From the NCBI GenBank assembly GCA_036571765.1, contig BROE01000011.1:3119538-3183537 (forward strand): a stretch of DNA of 64,000 nucleotides, written 5' to 3'. This stretch comes from Plecoglossus altivelis. Lineage: Eukaryota; Chordata; Actinopteri; Osmeriformes; Plecoglossidae. The number at the start of each line of letters is the position of its first letter. Within the stretch, counting starts at the first letter, position 1. Positions 12,713-26,143 of this stretch are shown here, in pieces. The position numbers were made by a program, and so were the translations under genes. The notes beneath the pieces were generated by a model. That model did not search any database. It was not told the origin of the DNA and saw nothing but the letters and a program-made list of their open reading frames with translations.

Positions 12713-13635
12713 AACCAATTAAATAACTTGAGCAGTTATGCCAAATAGGTTACAAGACTAAAATAAGATTACCTACAAACACCATAAGCTTTCTCCTGAA
12801 GGAAGAATCCTAATGAGTGTCAACTGTCAAGCAAGCAGATATTTATTGTCCAGAAATTGCCAGTATTCAGAAGGCTGACATTTTTTCATTATGTAGTATC
12901 AGAGGAATGGCCAGTGTCCTGACAGCTAACATTTTGTCGAGATAAAGCAAAAATACAGCTAAATACATCATGGCGGAGCTTATGGGTCCTGAGGTTTGTG
13001 TTCCCCTTTAGAACTGAGGCATGTACACCAAGATTCAGAGGAAGTGGTCAAATGGTGTGGAAGTGCCTTTGAAAATATGACACTTTGCACAAGTTTAGCA
13101 TAGAGAGCAGTCAACATCATTTTGGCGTTTCGAACATGCAGTACATGCTGTCGACCACAAGGGAGTAACATAGTATCACAGAAATCGTGTACAACAGTGG
13201 CATTTCATTCCACAGTTGTCTGCAACATTGATTATTGTTGTATGGCTGGACGACAGCCATCCTATTGATCACCCCATCAACCTTTAAAGTACACAAGCTG
13301 AATGTGCTTTGCTGTTTCATATTCTTTAGACCTTCTTAATTGTGTAAATAGCGTCATGTATTGAAAAGCATTAGACATCTTTGATTCATACAAATTGTGT
13401 TGGACATGGAAATAAACGTTTAAAGGTCATTTGTAAGTAAATAAATTCATGGTTACTCTAGAGAACGCTTGATGACTAAATGTAAGTCCTGTTACATATT
13501 TATTCATGTAGCTGTGTGAACTTACGGACAGTCCCTACCAGTTAAGGGTCAATGGGGTCACAAAATTGTCTACCAAAACAGAACCGGAAACAGATTGTGG
13601 ATACCTGTAGGTATGGTCGGTCGCCTGTTGGTTGG

Positions 13636-13638
<3 letters not shown>

Positions 13639-13672
<34 letters not shown>
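13639..13672. repeat. CT dinucleotide microsatellite
   Basis: Uninterrupted (CT)17. Confidence 0.95.
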
Positions 13673-13677
<5 letters not shown>

Positions 13678-14288
13678 TCATAGTGTTTTGTCTTTCACTA
13701 CCGCTTTCTATCTTTATCTCGCTTTCTCTCTCTATCAGAGAGGGCCGGGTCTGTATTTGCTGACAGGGCTGACCCGAGTCTGTGAGCTGGGTGTCAGGTC
13801 TGGCTGGCCTAATGACTGCGCGGCCCTCTGAATGGGCTCAGTGAGGCGGAGCACAATCACCCCCTGGTGAGTGTGATCCCCAACGACAGACCAATGGGTG
13901 ACAGGGCCAAAAATAGTCAGGGCCAAATAAAAGCTGTGGCCGGCAAACGCTGACCCCCATTGGTGGGGGATTACAGTGAGGTGGAGGCGTGTGCGTGTGT
14001 GTATGTGTGTGCACATGTGTGAATTGTCTAGCCTCATCTGCCCTTTAGCGCTGTACTGATTGTATCACTCAGTTGGTAGGTTGATACTTGTCATTGGCAA
14101 CTGCTGTTACCATCTTACAGACACGGTATGAATAGTATTGCTCTGTTCAGATCAGTCTTTCCTGAGACAGCAGCTAAAAAGCATCAAGTTCATCTAACAC
14201 ATCCTAATTCCAACTGCCAATAGAACAAAACACAGACGTCCATTTAACTTGGCCATATCGGCTATGGACACTTATTAGGATCACAGTG

Positions 14289-14339
14289 ATTGGTCTCCTG
14301 CATTAAGTGACAAGACGAGGGGAGTTACCGGAGACCAAT
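14289..14339. repeat. 10-bp inverted repeat
   Basis: ATTGGTCTCC at 14289-14298 and its exact reverse complement GGAGACCAAT at 14330-14339, separated by 31 bases. It could form a hairpin. No other evidence for an RNA gene. Confidence 0.6.
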
Positions 14340-16735
14340 GTATTCAAGAGGCTTCAGGGATCAAATCTGCACTCTGTATTTTGTTAATACAGATGCTCTT
14401 CAGTGAGGCGTGGTGCAGACAAATCCTTTTAAAGGTGCCTATTGTAATATAAGGTGTTCCATACCTTGCAGATAGAGGGATTTTACTGATAACAAGCATC
14501 TCATGTACAAAAGGTCAGTCATTTGGCACTGAGACTTGAGGGTCCTCCATTGCATGAGTTTTGCTTACACCTTAAACTTTCATTGGCCACTTGTGTCAAG
14601 ACGCTTCCTTCAAAGCCTGTGCAAAGTTGACCTTAAACGATGAAAAATGTATTTGTGAAGTTTGACGTTCATCATATTTAGGTCCCACCTGACCCATGAC
14701 TCTCATTTGGTAGGAATTCAGCCATATCTTTACAGTAGGCGTCAACGCTACCCAAGAATTGCCAAACTTTGACAAAAACCAGCGACAAGTAGGGAGTAAA
14801 TACCTTCTCAATTAATCATAAAGATTAAACGATTCAGTCAAAAAGCTTGCTAAAGGCAAAAAGAGCAAGGAAAGTCTTTTTATGTGCAGTATGTTTCTGC
14901 ATATGGAAAGTGCTTGTTGTTCAGATGGATGGATAGCTTTGGTTGATTGGTTCATTGTTTCTTTAGGCACTAATTCTATTATCTAGCTTTCTTTTGCTGA
15001 GCTGCTAACTTCAAACCACACTATTTAATCTCTTGTCATGAGATACAGAGGCAAAGTTCAATGACTGCCCACATGGAATGTATTGAAGGGTTTCATGTAG
15101 AAGGAGCTGACTAAATCTCCCCCGACAGAGTGTGGGTGAGAAGGTGTGTGTGGTGACTGGCAGTTACCATGAGGGAGATCACATGCTGCTGTTTTGTTCT
15201 TTGCAAATGTGATTCCTATAAACAGCGTGCTGTTTGGATTTGCTGAAGGATGGCCTTGTTTGAAATCCCAGTTTTTGCGCTCAATATTCCCGACTACAAT
15301 GACGTATTGTGCACCTTCCTACCAGAAATGACTCGTTATCTTACCGCGTATTTGATGAACAGCATCAAATCAATTCATTTTCATTCGTGAGTTGACAACC
15401 ATTGTTATTCGACAAAACAGAAACAGACAGAACATGTTTTACAAGCTAAAAAACGAAGCATGGCCCTGTTCTCCTCACATTCCACAGGCGCTCATGCTTT
15501 CATCCACCACTTTCTTCTCCTCCTCTGTTCTGCCTTCCCCTTCCAGTACTCCCCCCCATACAACCCATTTAGGACTTTTTTTGCCCTCTCCCAGAGAAAA
15601 GCAGCTGACATTTGACCCAGTGTGAAGTCTCCTCTGACTCACACGGACTCCCTAACTCTCCCTTCTGCTTTCTGCAGACACCAAAAAGAAGTTACCTCAT
15701 GAAAAAAAAGCTGAGATGGGCAGGACACATGTCTACACAGGATCTGAGCGCTTTCAAACGTTTTTACCCGTTCCATTTTCAGTTCAAGTGGAACTTTGGA
15801 GTCGCTGACCCTAACAGGAAAACATGGCACTCCGATGGTTCCATATATCTTGGTCAAAAAGGTTGGAGTGAGGTTTGGTCAGCTTGGTTTTTAAACTGGT
15901 CAAAGCCCTGTCAAAGCCCTGTTGACAAGGGACTTGTAGAAAGGTCATTTCGTGAGTGATGGCTTCCTCTTTCCTCTGGCCTATCACAGACTCCCTTGTT
16001 ATCTTTCCCCTCCATTAACAGGAAGTGCGTGCTGGGTACCACATGCTCCCAAGTGTTCTTCGGGAGAGTGTTCCGACAGCCTATTGTTTTCATGGAACAT
16101 GGAGTAGCTAAATTCAAGAACTTATTTTGATGGGAGTGTTGGATTTTGAACTTCAATCCGTAGTTGAGGATGGTTAGATCTGCAAGGTAAATCATTTCCG
16201 ACCTGCAATGTGTTTTTCGAATGAGCTCAACCGTTGTCAACTGAATGGGATTTCTAGGTGACACCAGTTTTGAAAATGAACTGAAGGAAAATAGAGATTT
16301 CGTTCAATGCAGTGCGTTAATCGTCAGTCACTGATTAAAAATATACAATGAAATAGGAGACAGACAAACACGAACATCCCGAGCTATGGTAGTCTCCGTC
16401 TCTGAGACCTCAACACACCTGCAGCAGACGGTCACAGCTGTGTCAAGGACAGACCAAAACAAAGCAGTGTTCTCCATAACATCCCACTAGATTTCTCAAA
16501 TTCTCGCTCTCCTCGACAGCTAGACAAAACCTCACATTGTTGACCTAAAGTGACGTGCACCTCCGATTGCACCGTACATTCTGACAGCAGATAGTGTGAG
16601 ATAGTGGCTCTACTGGGAACTCTGTTGTCATTTATGAACAAGTTTTTAGTTGGTTTTTCGCACTGTAGGGCACACAAATTATTGATGTCACAATGTATTC
16701 TTTGTGTGAGACACGTCAGCGCCCACCTAGCTTTT

Positions 16736-16930
16736 ACACACACAAACACACACACACATGCACACACGCGCACACAAACACACAAATACACATGCACACA
16801 CACGCACACAAACACACACATACACATGTACACACGCGCACACAAACACACACATGCACACACGCGCACACAAACACACATGCACACACGCGCACACAAA
16901 CACACACATACACATGCACGCGCCCACACA
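16736..16930. repeat. CA-rich compound microsatellite
   Basis: ACAC runs are regularly broken by CGCACACAAACACA and CATGCACA blocks with a higher-order period of roughly 30 bases. Long frames through it on both strands (Thr/His one way, Cys/Val the other) are products of the repeat. Confidence 0.95.
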
Positions 16931-19900
16931 AACGCTTTCTTATTCTGATGCAGCCTCTTTCTTCCTCACGCACACAGGCGCACTCTCTCTCCAACCTCCA
17001 GACACATTCCTCTGCACAAGGATCACTTCGTTTGCAGCTCTCACTCTCATGTTCAAGGATTACAGATCACATGGTCCGCCTCACAGCATGTGAAGGAAGG
17101 GAAGAGGAGGAGAGGAAAGACTTGTAGTTTGTGGTCAGGAATAGAACTACGCTAACAGTTCCTGGTGACTGACTTTGTGGTCACAAGGGAGACAAAGTCT
17201 GTTTGTTTTGGTCACGATTCAAAACACACAGGCTGACAAAGCTGCCAGAAAATTGGATTGGATTGACCTTTCATGATCATATAGATTTAAGTGTCACTTT
17301 ACTGAATAAAACCATACTAGACAGCTTTTCCTTAAAGCTGCTTAGGATGAGTGTCAGCTAAATAACGCATTCATAGGAAATTAAGGACTCGCACTACATG
17401 AGGTGAACTTTCTTTTTCACTGCTTGTATGTATGTCCAGTGTTGGAGAACTTCAAGTGCAATTTTGAGTTGTGCACCCCTGCTTTTAAGACTTCCATCCT
17501 TCCGGCTTTCCATACAATAGTTTGTGTGTGGAAGAGGCCCTCTCTCCAGGGGAGCCTGCCAGCGGGTGACCCTTCTTGTTTTGCTGGCTTCAAAAAGCTC
17601 GTTTATTCTATGGAAGGTGAGGGTGGAACAGCAGTTGGTGGTGATATCACCAAACAGGTAGAAAAACAATAACCTTGAGACCTTTGTGAGTCTGTTGTTT
17701 TCACATTGAACATCTTTTGGATTATAAAAATGTATATATACATATTTAATATATATACATATTTATATTAGTTAAGAATCATATTCCATCCAGCTCTCAT
17801 ATCTGGAAACTCAGCTCACAGCACCATCTTTATTCATGCCTCTTTAATGAAGTCACAGATGTTACTTTACAAATGTTTTTCAATGTAAAGAGCACTGTCT
17901 GTGTTGCTTCTGAAAAAAGCACAGAGGCCGTTGTTGAATTACAATTTTGCTGTTGATGAAATTTGAGTTCATGGTATGAGTGGATTCTGAATTCATTGAA
18001 AAGCCTGTTGCATGGCAACCAGCCTCCCTGCGGTTCTGTTTTGAACCACGTTAACATAGCTGAGCCCAGCTGTTTAGTTGCCCATGGATACCGAACTGGG
18101 ATCAGAAAAAAATTATTCCAAGGACAGGGGGAATTATCCCCAGCTAGAGGGGGAAAAGCTAAACAGACCCTGGATCTGTGTCTCTGAGGTCCATCTTTCT
18201 CCTACACCTCCTAGCAACCAACCATCCCAGCATGCATCTGGGTGGGGTTGACCTCAAGGTCCGCTTCTGGTGTCCATTTACAACCTGAGCACAATAACAA
18301 GCCGAGGGAGGAAAGAAAGAGAAAGGTTTGGTGGGATGAGAAAACTGCTGTGTTTTCAAGGGAAGGTAAGTTACTGTCAGAGTGGATCTATTCTAAATAT
18401 CCCACAAACTCCCAGTTGAACGCTCAGAAAGGTCCCAAAGATGATGTTTGTTGTTCTCGGGATTCCAAACGTTTTCCCAGTTGTTGTGGCCTCACCTCAG
18501 GTCAAACATAGGTCCATCTCTTTGTGATGGTGAAGTGTGGCTGGTTATTAAGACCAAACTATTGAGTCAGTTTCACCAAGAAGATAGCTGGAAGGATTTC
18601 TGAAACATGATTTTGTTAGCTGGTATATTTATACACATGAATGAAAACCAAGAGGCTTGACAACCAATCGCGACTTCACAAGGACAGTGTTTTGAAAGAA
18701 AGAACATTTTGAGTCCTCTGGAACATTTGAGGTCATCCGGAGATATATCACTGTGAGACTGTCTTCATCAGCACACCAAACTGAAGTAGTCAGATGTCAG
18801 CCAAGGCTTGCTGACACACGGATATAAAACCAGTTCCTCACACGATTTGTGGGAGTACAGTTGAACATGGTCACGTGACTGGTAAATGTACAGAGAATGT
18901 TCCTTCTCTTTGCTTGCGGGTTAAGAATTTCAACATATAGATGGACATACCACATGAGTAATGCATTGGTTCAGTCAGATTACTTGGCCTCATTGTACAA
19001 CATGGATTCCTTCTGTCTCTCTGAACATTCGGGTGGTTTAACAGGTTAAAGAAAAACACCCTCTGCAAGGACAACGAAGAAGCTTCATTTCATCTTTATT
19101 TTTGTACTTTTTACTTTCTGTACTATTTGTATTTCACTTTCTGTATCTTCAGTTTCTTGTTGGATGAGTATGAATGAGAATGTCAAAGCTTTGCCAGACC
19201 AAACAAACAGCAAATCCTCCTTTATGTTTAGTAGAAATGCATTATTAATCCCCAAAGGACATGGCAACATTTTCAGTAGGCCTACATTTGAAGTTCTATG
19301 TAGTTCTATTTTACTCTCTATTAACTTTAAACATTCTAATGCTTTTCATTGTGGCAAATACACATATGTCATCTTCAGCTGTATAGATTTATCGGGGTTT
19401 GCGTGTGGGTGTGTTTGTTTATGTCTGTGTGTGCATGTGTGTGTGTGTCTCTGGAGGAGGGGGGTTGTGTGAGAAAGGACAACGGAAGGGTGTGAATGCT
19501 ACACTGGACTGCAGCTTTCCAGATGTGACACAAAGGATGTGATTTCATTCTTGTAATGTCCAGTGTCTTCCAGCAAAACAACACCTGCATAAATCTGTCA
19601 CACTAAAACACGCAAGCACACAGCATTCCTCCATGGACTCACCTCCATACAGTGGACCACTTTATTCTTTCAACCCCTACTGAAGTAGAACTGAAATGAT
19701 CATAAATTCAAAGTATCCATTCATGGTATCCCACTAAGCTGAGAGCATTACTGCATGGCACTCGATATTCGAAACAACACTAAGAGGGAAAATATAGCAT
19801 TGCCACATATCTCTATGGGAGAGAGTTTGTATTGACACAGGCTGTCTGCAAAGCCCAAGATAAGTGACAACCCCTGCTCTAGTACTGCTACTGTGATTGT

Positions 19901-21617
19901 ATATCGAGTCCTGTTCTGTCTCTCTTCCTGTGTTATTTGGTCATCATCCCATTGTTTCCTCTCTGGATACTTTAAAGTAACAAGAGCCACCATAACCATG
20001 AGATACAACTATCCTCTCAAAAAAAAGGTGGGCTTCTCTAACTCCTCATCCCTTTTGCACGGACGCCCATCGCTGCAGTTACGTTTGGGGGAGTATCGTG
20101 TTCCAAAGGGCTATTATGTATACTGTCAACTGGAACTTGAAGTTGGGTCTCCAGGTGCATCTGTATCATGTAGAGTGGTGTAGTGAAGCAGGTTGCATCC
20201 CCTCCAAGGTTTCGCTGTTTGCCCACTATGAACTAGATACATGTGTGGGGGAGGTACAAGGAGCAGGAGGCTTGGTACATTGATGTACATGCACTGTACT
20301 GTACTGTATTGCATTTCTGTACTGTAAGTATGTACTGTACTACTGGGTATATCTGGGTACATCTAAATATTCACGTACCGACTTATGAGTTGTTGTCTCT
20401 CAAAGAGGTGTTGCTGAAGAGATTCAACAGTAAGTACAGGTACAGGATGGAGTGTCAGATGTACAGGTCAATGGACGTGTCATTTACATTTAATCTAAAT
20501 TGGTGGCTTTCAAGCACAAGAAGACAACAGGCGCTGTTTGTTCATCTAGCTGATACTTTCATCCAATCGGAGGAATTGGAAAGTGCAGCAGAAGTTTGAC
20601 AGTATTTTGGTGGTCAAAGACTCTATTACAACATAACGGCTACATTTTGCCCTTTGCTACATATTACTAGCCTTTTCATCACTGCTTGTCACCCCACCCA
20701 GCTGTGCAAACTTTATACAGGCTATGTGGTTATCGGTTCTATTGTCTGTCCAACATGAACACCAGGAGAGTTGGCTCACGATTTCACCTATTTCAGCTGT
20801 TTTACTCATTACAACCAATCAGCCCATCTGCAGCGTTTTCCTTCCATGGGAAAGTGGTTGTCGCCAATGGAACAATCTGGTTTTGAGGCCAGGCCAAAGG
20901 GAGGGAACTCTCCTGGGATTCGCAACGCACTGGTCTCTCCACGCATGCCAACAAATATGTGCAAAATGGGAAATGTTGGAGCTGAAAATGGGAAGAGGAA
21001 AACATTTCCTAAGTGACCTCTCTACATAGTCCTTCATGTGGCATCAAAAGACCACTCACATTCCTGCAGTAGTCCTTTGCCAACTGGGGGTATGAATCAT
21101 CCCGCTGCATGGGTGAAATATTTGACCTCTGGGTTTTGTCTTTGAGCACATCATTTTGCTCGTATGCTTAAACATGCCATATACAAATGTGTACGTCTGA
21201 GAGCCATTATCAACTTTAATTTCCATACTTTTTGCAATTGGGAATAACACAGGGCTGGACACTTTTAAACGCTTTTCTGCCGAAACGGAGATCTCTTCTC
21301 TTTCCTTTCCAGCTTCCATGCATGCACAGCACAGCAGTTTAATGAACTGCAGCTGCTCAGACTAGACTAGCAGTGTCAATAGGTTTTTATTTATTGTTCA
21401 AACAAAACAATTGAAAAAGTATATTGTTTCAACTGAGCATTTCCATTGACATTCAGTTTGTAACTATTGCTATTTATTTTCTTGAAATGTAGCAATTAGA
21501 TTTACTTAAACCGATTCAGTCTGTTGAAACAGATTTCTCCACTACATTCTTTCAAAAATACATCATGCAATGCTGGCATTAAATCACTCAAGATCGACTG
21601 CTATTCTTTTTAGGATG

Positions 21618-21623
21618 TTTATT
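21618..21623 (-). terminator. candidate polyadenylation signal of the fabp gene
   Basis: TTTATT on the plus strand (AATAAA on the gene strand), about 175 bases past the stop codon. Two further overlapping hexamers lie at 21386-21395, so alternative ends are possible. Confidence 0.55.
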
Positions 21624-21797
21624 AAAATCACCACAATGTTTAGAACCAAATGTATATCATATTGGAGTACAGAATATAAATTTGCTTTGGCAACACAATG
21701 AAGAACAAAGGGTAATACACGCTGTCGCATTAGCTCGTCTGCTCATTGAACTGAGCCGGTCGTCTGCCAATCCAGCCCCAGAAGGGTCGTGATCCCA

Positions 21798-22769
21798 TCA
21801 TGGCTCCTTCACGTACGTCCTCACTGCCACCACGTCTCCCATGCAGCATTTCTGTGGATGACAGAAGCATATGAGGTCAAGGGGGGGGGCAGGGGAGGTC
21901 TAAAAGGTGAAGGCCAGGGGAAAGTAGAACATTTTAACACATTGCTTCAATTACAGAGATATGGAATTGAGGATGTATGTACACATCGTAGACGCCACAA
22001 ATGGGAACACCTGACAGAAAATGTGCTAAATATATAAAGGTTTACATGCATAGAAGGGTAAAGGGGGGGGAAGGGGAGTACATCAGCTGTTTTGAATGTT
22101 CAAAAATCTTACCGCTATCAATTTTCCATCTGTCACCTCCCTCTCAATGTTAGTCTCTTTGCCATCCCAGCTTTGTTTCTGCACAAGTTTGCCATTTTCA
22201 AGAGTCATAACAGTCTGGAAGAAGGAAGAAATTAGCAAATGGCATTAATTCCAGACAGTGAACCACCCAATTTGGTCAAATCTTCTATATGCTACCTCTT
22301 TTCCCCCCCAACGGACAAACCAACCGTTGTTTTTCTGTCGTCCGCAGTAGTCTCCTCGAATGGCTCGTTGAGTTTGAATTTAATCTCAGTCGTTTTGAAG
22401 GTGCTCTGGGACTTCATGCAAATAACACCTTGGTCTTCTATGCTCAAAATCAGATTGGGTTTGGTCCGATTTCCCACCTGTCGAGTGGCAAATCCAACAC
22501 CTGCATAAAAGGAACAGATATATTTCAGAAGGGGTTATTGTTCCCGTGGGCTAAAATGCATCTCATATTCAGTTTGTGCAAGTTATGACGTCTCAAAATT
22601 ACGTTAACGTAACAATTTACGGAACGCAATGCATCTTTTACTATCTATTTCCAACTAATCTAAACTCTACATCGATGCAACGAAATGAAAACCTACCTAT
22701 AGCCTTCATGTAATCATCGAAGTTCTCGCTGGAAATCATTTTCCAAGTCCCGATAAACTTCTCAACCAT
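21798..22769 (-). CDS. fabp11: fatty-acid-binding protein, fabp11 / FABP4-like
   Basis: Join, minus strand: 22769-22697 (73 nt), 22500-22325 (176), 22214-22113 (102), 21851-21798 (54); 134 aa, TGA at 21800-21798. This is the classical four-exon FABP structure and the usual length. It starts MVEKFIGTWKMISSENFDDY, followed by GFATRQVGNRTKPN and FEETTADDRK. The residues expected to hold the fatty-acid carboxylate are present: R108 and the C-terminal R128-T-Y130 pair. FABPs are cytosolic ten-strand beta-barrel carriers of long-chain fatty acids. The sequence sits in the FABP4/5/8 branch; in fish this is fabp11, and I cannot decide between the a and b paralogues. An in-frame ATG at 22832 would add 21 residues, but family length and the TATA position favour 22769. 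mrpl53 lies just upstream on the same strand. Confidence 0.95.
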
Positions 22770-22850
22770 GTTTGCAACGTGAGGGGGTTCTCTCAACAAT
22801 CCTAACCGTTCCAACTTCAACTCTATCCTCATTCGTGTGTGCGAGCCAAA

Positions 22851-22859
22851 GTTTTTAAA
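22851..22859 (-). promoter_or_regulatory. TATA-like box of the fabp gene
   Basis: The gene strand reads TTTAAAAAC here, about 82-90 bases above the FABP start codon. A start 25-30 bases downstream would fall near 22825-22832, giving a leader of about 60 bases. Confidence 0.5.
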
Positions 22860-22892
22860 GGGAACTCTCTGACACGCGCATTGCAGAGGTGC

Positions 22893-22897
22893 CCAAT
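22893..22897 (+). promoter_or_regulatory. CCAAT box upstream of the fabp gene (inverted relative to the gene)
   Basis: CCAAT on the plus strand (ATTGG on the gene strand), about 35 bases above the TATA-like box, a typical NF-Y position. Confidence 0.4.
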
Positions 22898-23271
22898 CAC
22901 AACCACAAACGTCACGTCAGTTCCACTGTTTCGGATTTTGGAATGGGTGAAAGGTCTAGTGGCTCATCATTTCCTCTACTGCCAAATTACATTTCACCTA
23001 TATGCTATCGGTTGCATAAATTGCACTCAAATTCTGGAATGAATGACTGCTCTGTCTAGAAAATCATTTGGAACACATGCCACTTGTGGGTAGCTAAAGA
23101 TTAAAGTGTATGCTAGGTGGATTCCAATTATTAATTGAAAGAAAAATGATCATGCATAAGCCTGAGACTAATAGCTAAATGAAATAAAGTTAGATAATTA
23201 GTTTTAACATAAACAACATTTACGTGTGGGAATCGAGAGGAGGAACCAAGAACAACTATTTCAACAAAGCA

Positions 23272-23277
23272 TTTATT
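23272..23277 (-). terminator. polyadenylation signal of mrpl53
   Basis: TTTATT on the plus strand (AATAAA on the gene strand), 57 bases past the stop codon. This gives a short 3' UTR and leaves roughly 400 bases before the fabp promoter. Confidence 0.65.
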
Positions 23278-23334
23278 CACATTCACAAATATACAAATGG
23301 ATAGGTTTTTACATAAATATTGCGGAAGAATATA

Positions 23335-24134
23335 CTATTTCTTCGCTCCAGCTTTGGCCTGAGGGTCCTTGGCTATGCAGCGTGACTGTAATGCTGTCAT
23401 CATCTCCTGGCAGGTCAGTCCAGCTCCCTTCATCACCAAAGTCTCCCCATCCGCTGTGGTGGAGACGACATGGTAGAAGTCAGACCGACTACTCTGGATG
23501 TAGAACAGGTGGTCTGTTTACGCCCATATTACGCTTTTAAGTGACGTGAGTTATGAAGCTCTTGTTATTAGGAAGAATATAGCATGAGTTCAGATCGCTT
23601 CAAACTAAGCTAAGTTGGTAAACATTGTCGATGCAACATAACTTGACATGTAGGCAACAATGTGGTGTGTTCTTACTGAATGTGATGTCCACCGAAGGTT
23701 CAGACTTGTCATGTTTGACTTTAGTGGTCACCTCACAGTTCATGTTGGTCATTCTGGCCTTCTCCGATCCCACCCTAACCAGAAACTCCCTGTAATACAG
23801 GAAGGTTGCATTATTACAATGCGAAGAGAGTGAATTACATAATGCCCTCACTTTAGGTATTACCGTCAATTTTATAATACAAACTTGGTAGAAAGCACGG
23901 CATCTTTTACAAGGAGGCACTCACATTAACAGCTAGCTTGCCAGCGAACGTCAAATAGGCTTAGTTTCATCATGTTATGACCTGTGTAACCTACTCCGAT
24001 ACATTCTCAAAACGAGAAAAAACTATATTATATTCTTACCGTGTCGAACGAACATTAGGCTCAAAAGGACAAAACTGTACCACTATACTCTTTACGGCTT
24101 TTAGTACAACTGCTGACCGACTGGAAGCTGCCAT
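23335..24134 (-). CDS. mrpl53: mitochondrial ribosomal protein mL53
   Basis: Join, minus strand: 24134-24040 (95 nt), 23789-23677 (113), 23453-23335 (119); 108 aa, TAG at 23337-23335. Phases fit at both introns (gtaaga donors, acag acceptors). The N-terminus MAASSRSAVVLKAVKS is free of acidic residues and rich in Ser/Ala/Lys, as expected for mitochondrial import. VQFCPFEPNVRSTREFL (residues 19-35), MTNMNCEV, VKHDKSEPSVDI and DGETLVMKGAGLT match the vertebrate mL53 pattern, and the length is close to human (112 aa). The protein is a component of the large subunit of the mitochondrial ribosome. The start ATG has a good context (AAAATGGC). The fabp gene follows on the same strand with its own promoter signals, so they are probably separate transcripts. 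Confidence 0.95.
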
Positions 24135-24198
24135 TTTTGTCTGTATGACCTTTCAACTGCGTACGCATTTGACTAGACTACGTCCTACCACACAATGA

Positions 24199-24211
24199 CC
24201 AGCAGATGGCG
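24199..24211 (+). promoter_or_regulatory. CTCF-like site near the mrpl53 promoter
   Basis: CCAGCAGATGGCG fits the 13-base core of the vertebrate CTCF consensus (CCASYAGRKGGCR), 65 bases above the mrpl53 start codon. Single motif match only. Confidence 0.4.
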
Positions 24212-26040
24212 TAAGTGCATAAAACATTTTTTCCCAGCAAACGCTTCTTCGGGTTTATCATCTGTATCCTACACATATTGTCTTTGACGTGCTTATTCTT
24301 ATGCTTATTCCTGTGCTTATTCTTCCTTTCCTAACCAGAAAAGGACCACACGTCATAAATAACCAGAAAGTGTATGACTTATCCATTAATCCTTTTTCAG
24401 ACATACAGTATATGACTTACACCTTGTGCACTATGCTCTTTATTCATCTAATATGCACTTACTTAAAAGTGAACTGGCTGATTTAGCAGGTTATTAGTCT
24501 AAAACAAAAAACACCTAATATGACAAATAATGTTGGATGTTTAATTAGGTTAGCAGAAGACGAATGGGCAATCTGCCATGCTGTCAGTCAATAAAGGTGA
24601 GTTTCCGCTTTCAAAAGACAATCAAACAGACAGATAACATCATGGAGGAGAAGTGGACTTTACTGAACTGTTTGTTCCTCTTATAAACAGACAATAAGGG
24701 CCCAAACGCTTCAGAGGGAACAAGATCTCTTGGCCTGAGTCAGATGCTATGAGCTTGAATTATTTGCTGATGTGTCTTCAGTGGAACCCTCACGGATGAT
24801 TGCCGTGTGATGAAACGCTGTTCTGCTGCATTGTAATGAAGAAAATGAGCTCAGCACACGAAATATCCCACTCAATATCCCACTTTCAGGTGTGTATGTA
24901 GTGGGTGTTTGAACGTTTCAGTGTGGAGTCGTGTTCAGGTTTCATATCACATTTGAGTCAATCCATTCAATTTCTTCTCAAACCATTGATGACTTTTCAC
25001 TGTTCTTTACTGTAACGGTTACATCACCTTGTTCAAAACGACACGATAGCTGTCAGAGTTGGGGTGGGGGAGGTAAAATCCTGCATTGGATGCAACTATG
25101 AGAGCCGCACCTCAAAACTTTCAAAAGAAATATACACCTCCCTATAAACCAGTCAGAGGACCCCACTAATAGATACAACCTTAATGTAGGTATTGCCACA
25201 TATTAACACACTGTTCCTCGACCAATCATGTCTGTAAAGACTGTATGCGTTTTTCCTGCATTGTTGACACTTCAGATCGTTTGACTGTGGAGTCAGTGAG
25301 GTTATATTTAGTCTTTAGGCTTGAGCCAGGCATTTCCTATCAAGCCGCCTTCCACAAGATGGTTCCTTTTCTCTGGACTTAAACCATGACAATTAGCACA
25401 ACTGGGAGCCAGTGGTGCATTGTCTTAAATGAAGTTAGCGGGGAGAGGCTTCAGCTAAACAATGTGTTGGAATACACAGGGGAAGGGTTTGGCCCCTAAG
25501 AATAAAGGTTATGGAGACCGCGTGCATTTTCCACTTGTTTTGTTGCACTTGGGTGGGCTAAATATAATCTGAGGGTGCTGAATCATTCTTTCAATCAGCT
25601 AAATGGGTGTGGCCAGGAAGTTAGAGAGTGACTGGCTTTGTTTATTTCACTTATTAAGCAAAGGTCAGTGTCCCTTAAGTCCCATTTACACAAATACATG
25701 CTATTGTCTCTGTGTCTATTTGATCTCTTTCACCATGTTCTCATGATTTACATCTACTGAAAATAACCATTTTATTATCAGTGTGGAAGTGGCTTTTTTG
25801 CATTGTTGTCATAGCAAGGACCATGACAAGTCATTGTACTTCCAGTAATGGTTCAGTATACTGGAGTTACTTCAGTAACCATTTTTAGTGTGTTATTTGT
25901 ATTCACAAAGCACCAAAATATCAGAATGGTCACATTTGATCTTTGTATAGCCTATACAGTTTTTTGTTGTTGCTGTCCCTTACAAAGGTCCCTTACATTG
26001 ATCTTAAGCTCCATCCAACTTCAACGACTACTATTACAAC
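24212..26040. other. intergenic, nothing recognised
   Basis: Moderately AT-rich unique sequence with no exon-like frames, repeats or RNA genes that I can support. Confidence 0.55.
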
Positions 26041-26069
26041 ATATATATCTATATAGATATATATAGATA

Positions 26070-26143
<74 letters not shown>

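Larger units (their letters stand above)
12713..21385. other. intergenic region between fam8a1 and the fabp gene
   Basis: No exon-like structures recognised on either strand. Contents are a CT dinucleotide run (13639-13672), a short inverted repeat (14289-14339), a CA-rich array (16736-16930), an AT-rich palindromic patch (about 17711-17770) and a GTAC-rich patch (about 20280-20345). The rest is unremarkable unique sequence. Confidence 0.6.

Noticed and set aside
15612..15959. Frame containing KKKLRWAGHM, resembling a motif near the end of LINE reverse transcriptases
   Set aside because: Only a few residues match and no other LINE features are nearby.
16432..17127. Cys/Val-rich and Thr/His-rich frames
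   Set aside because: Translations of the CA repeat.
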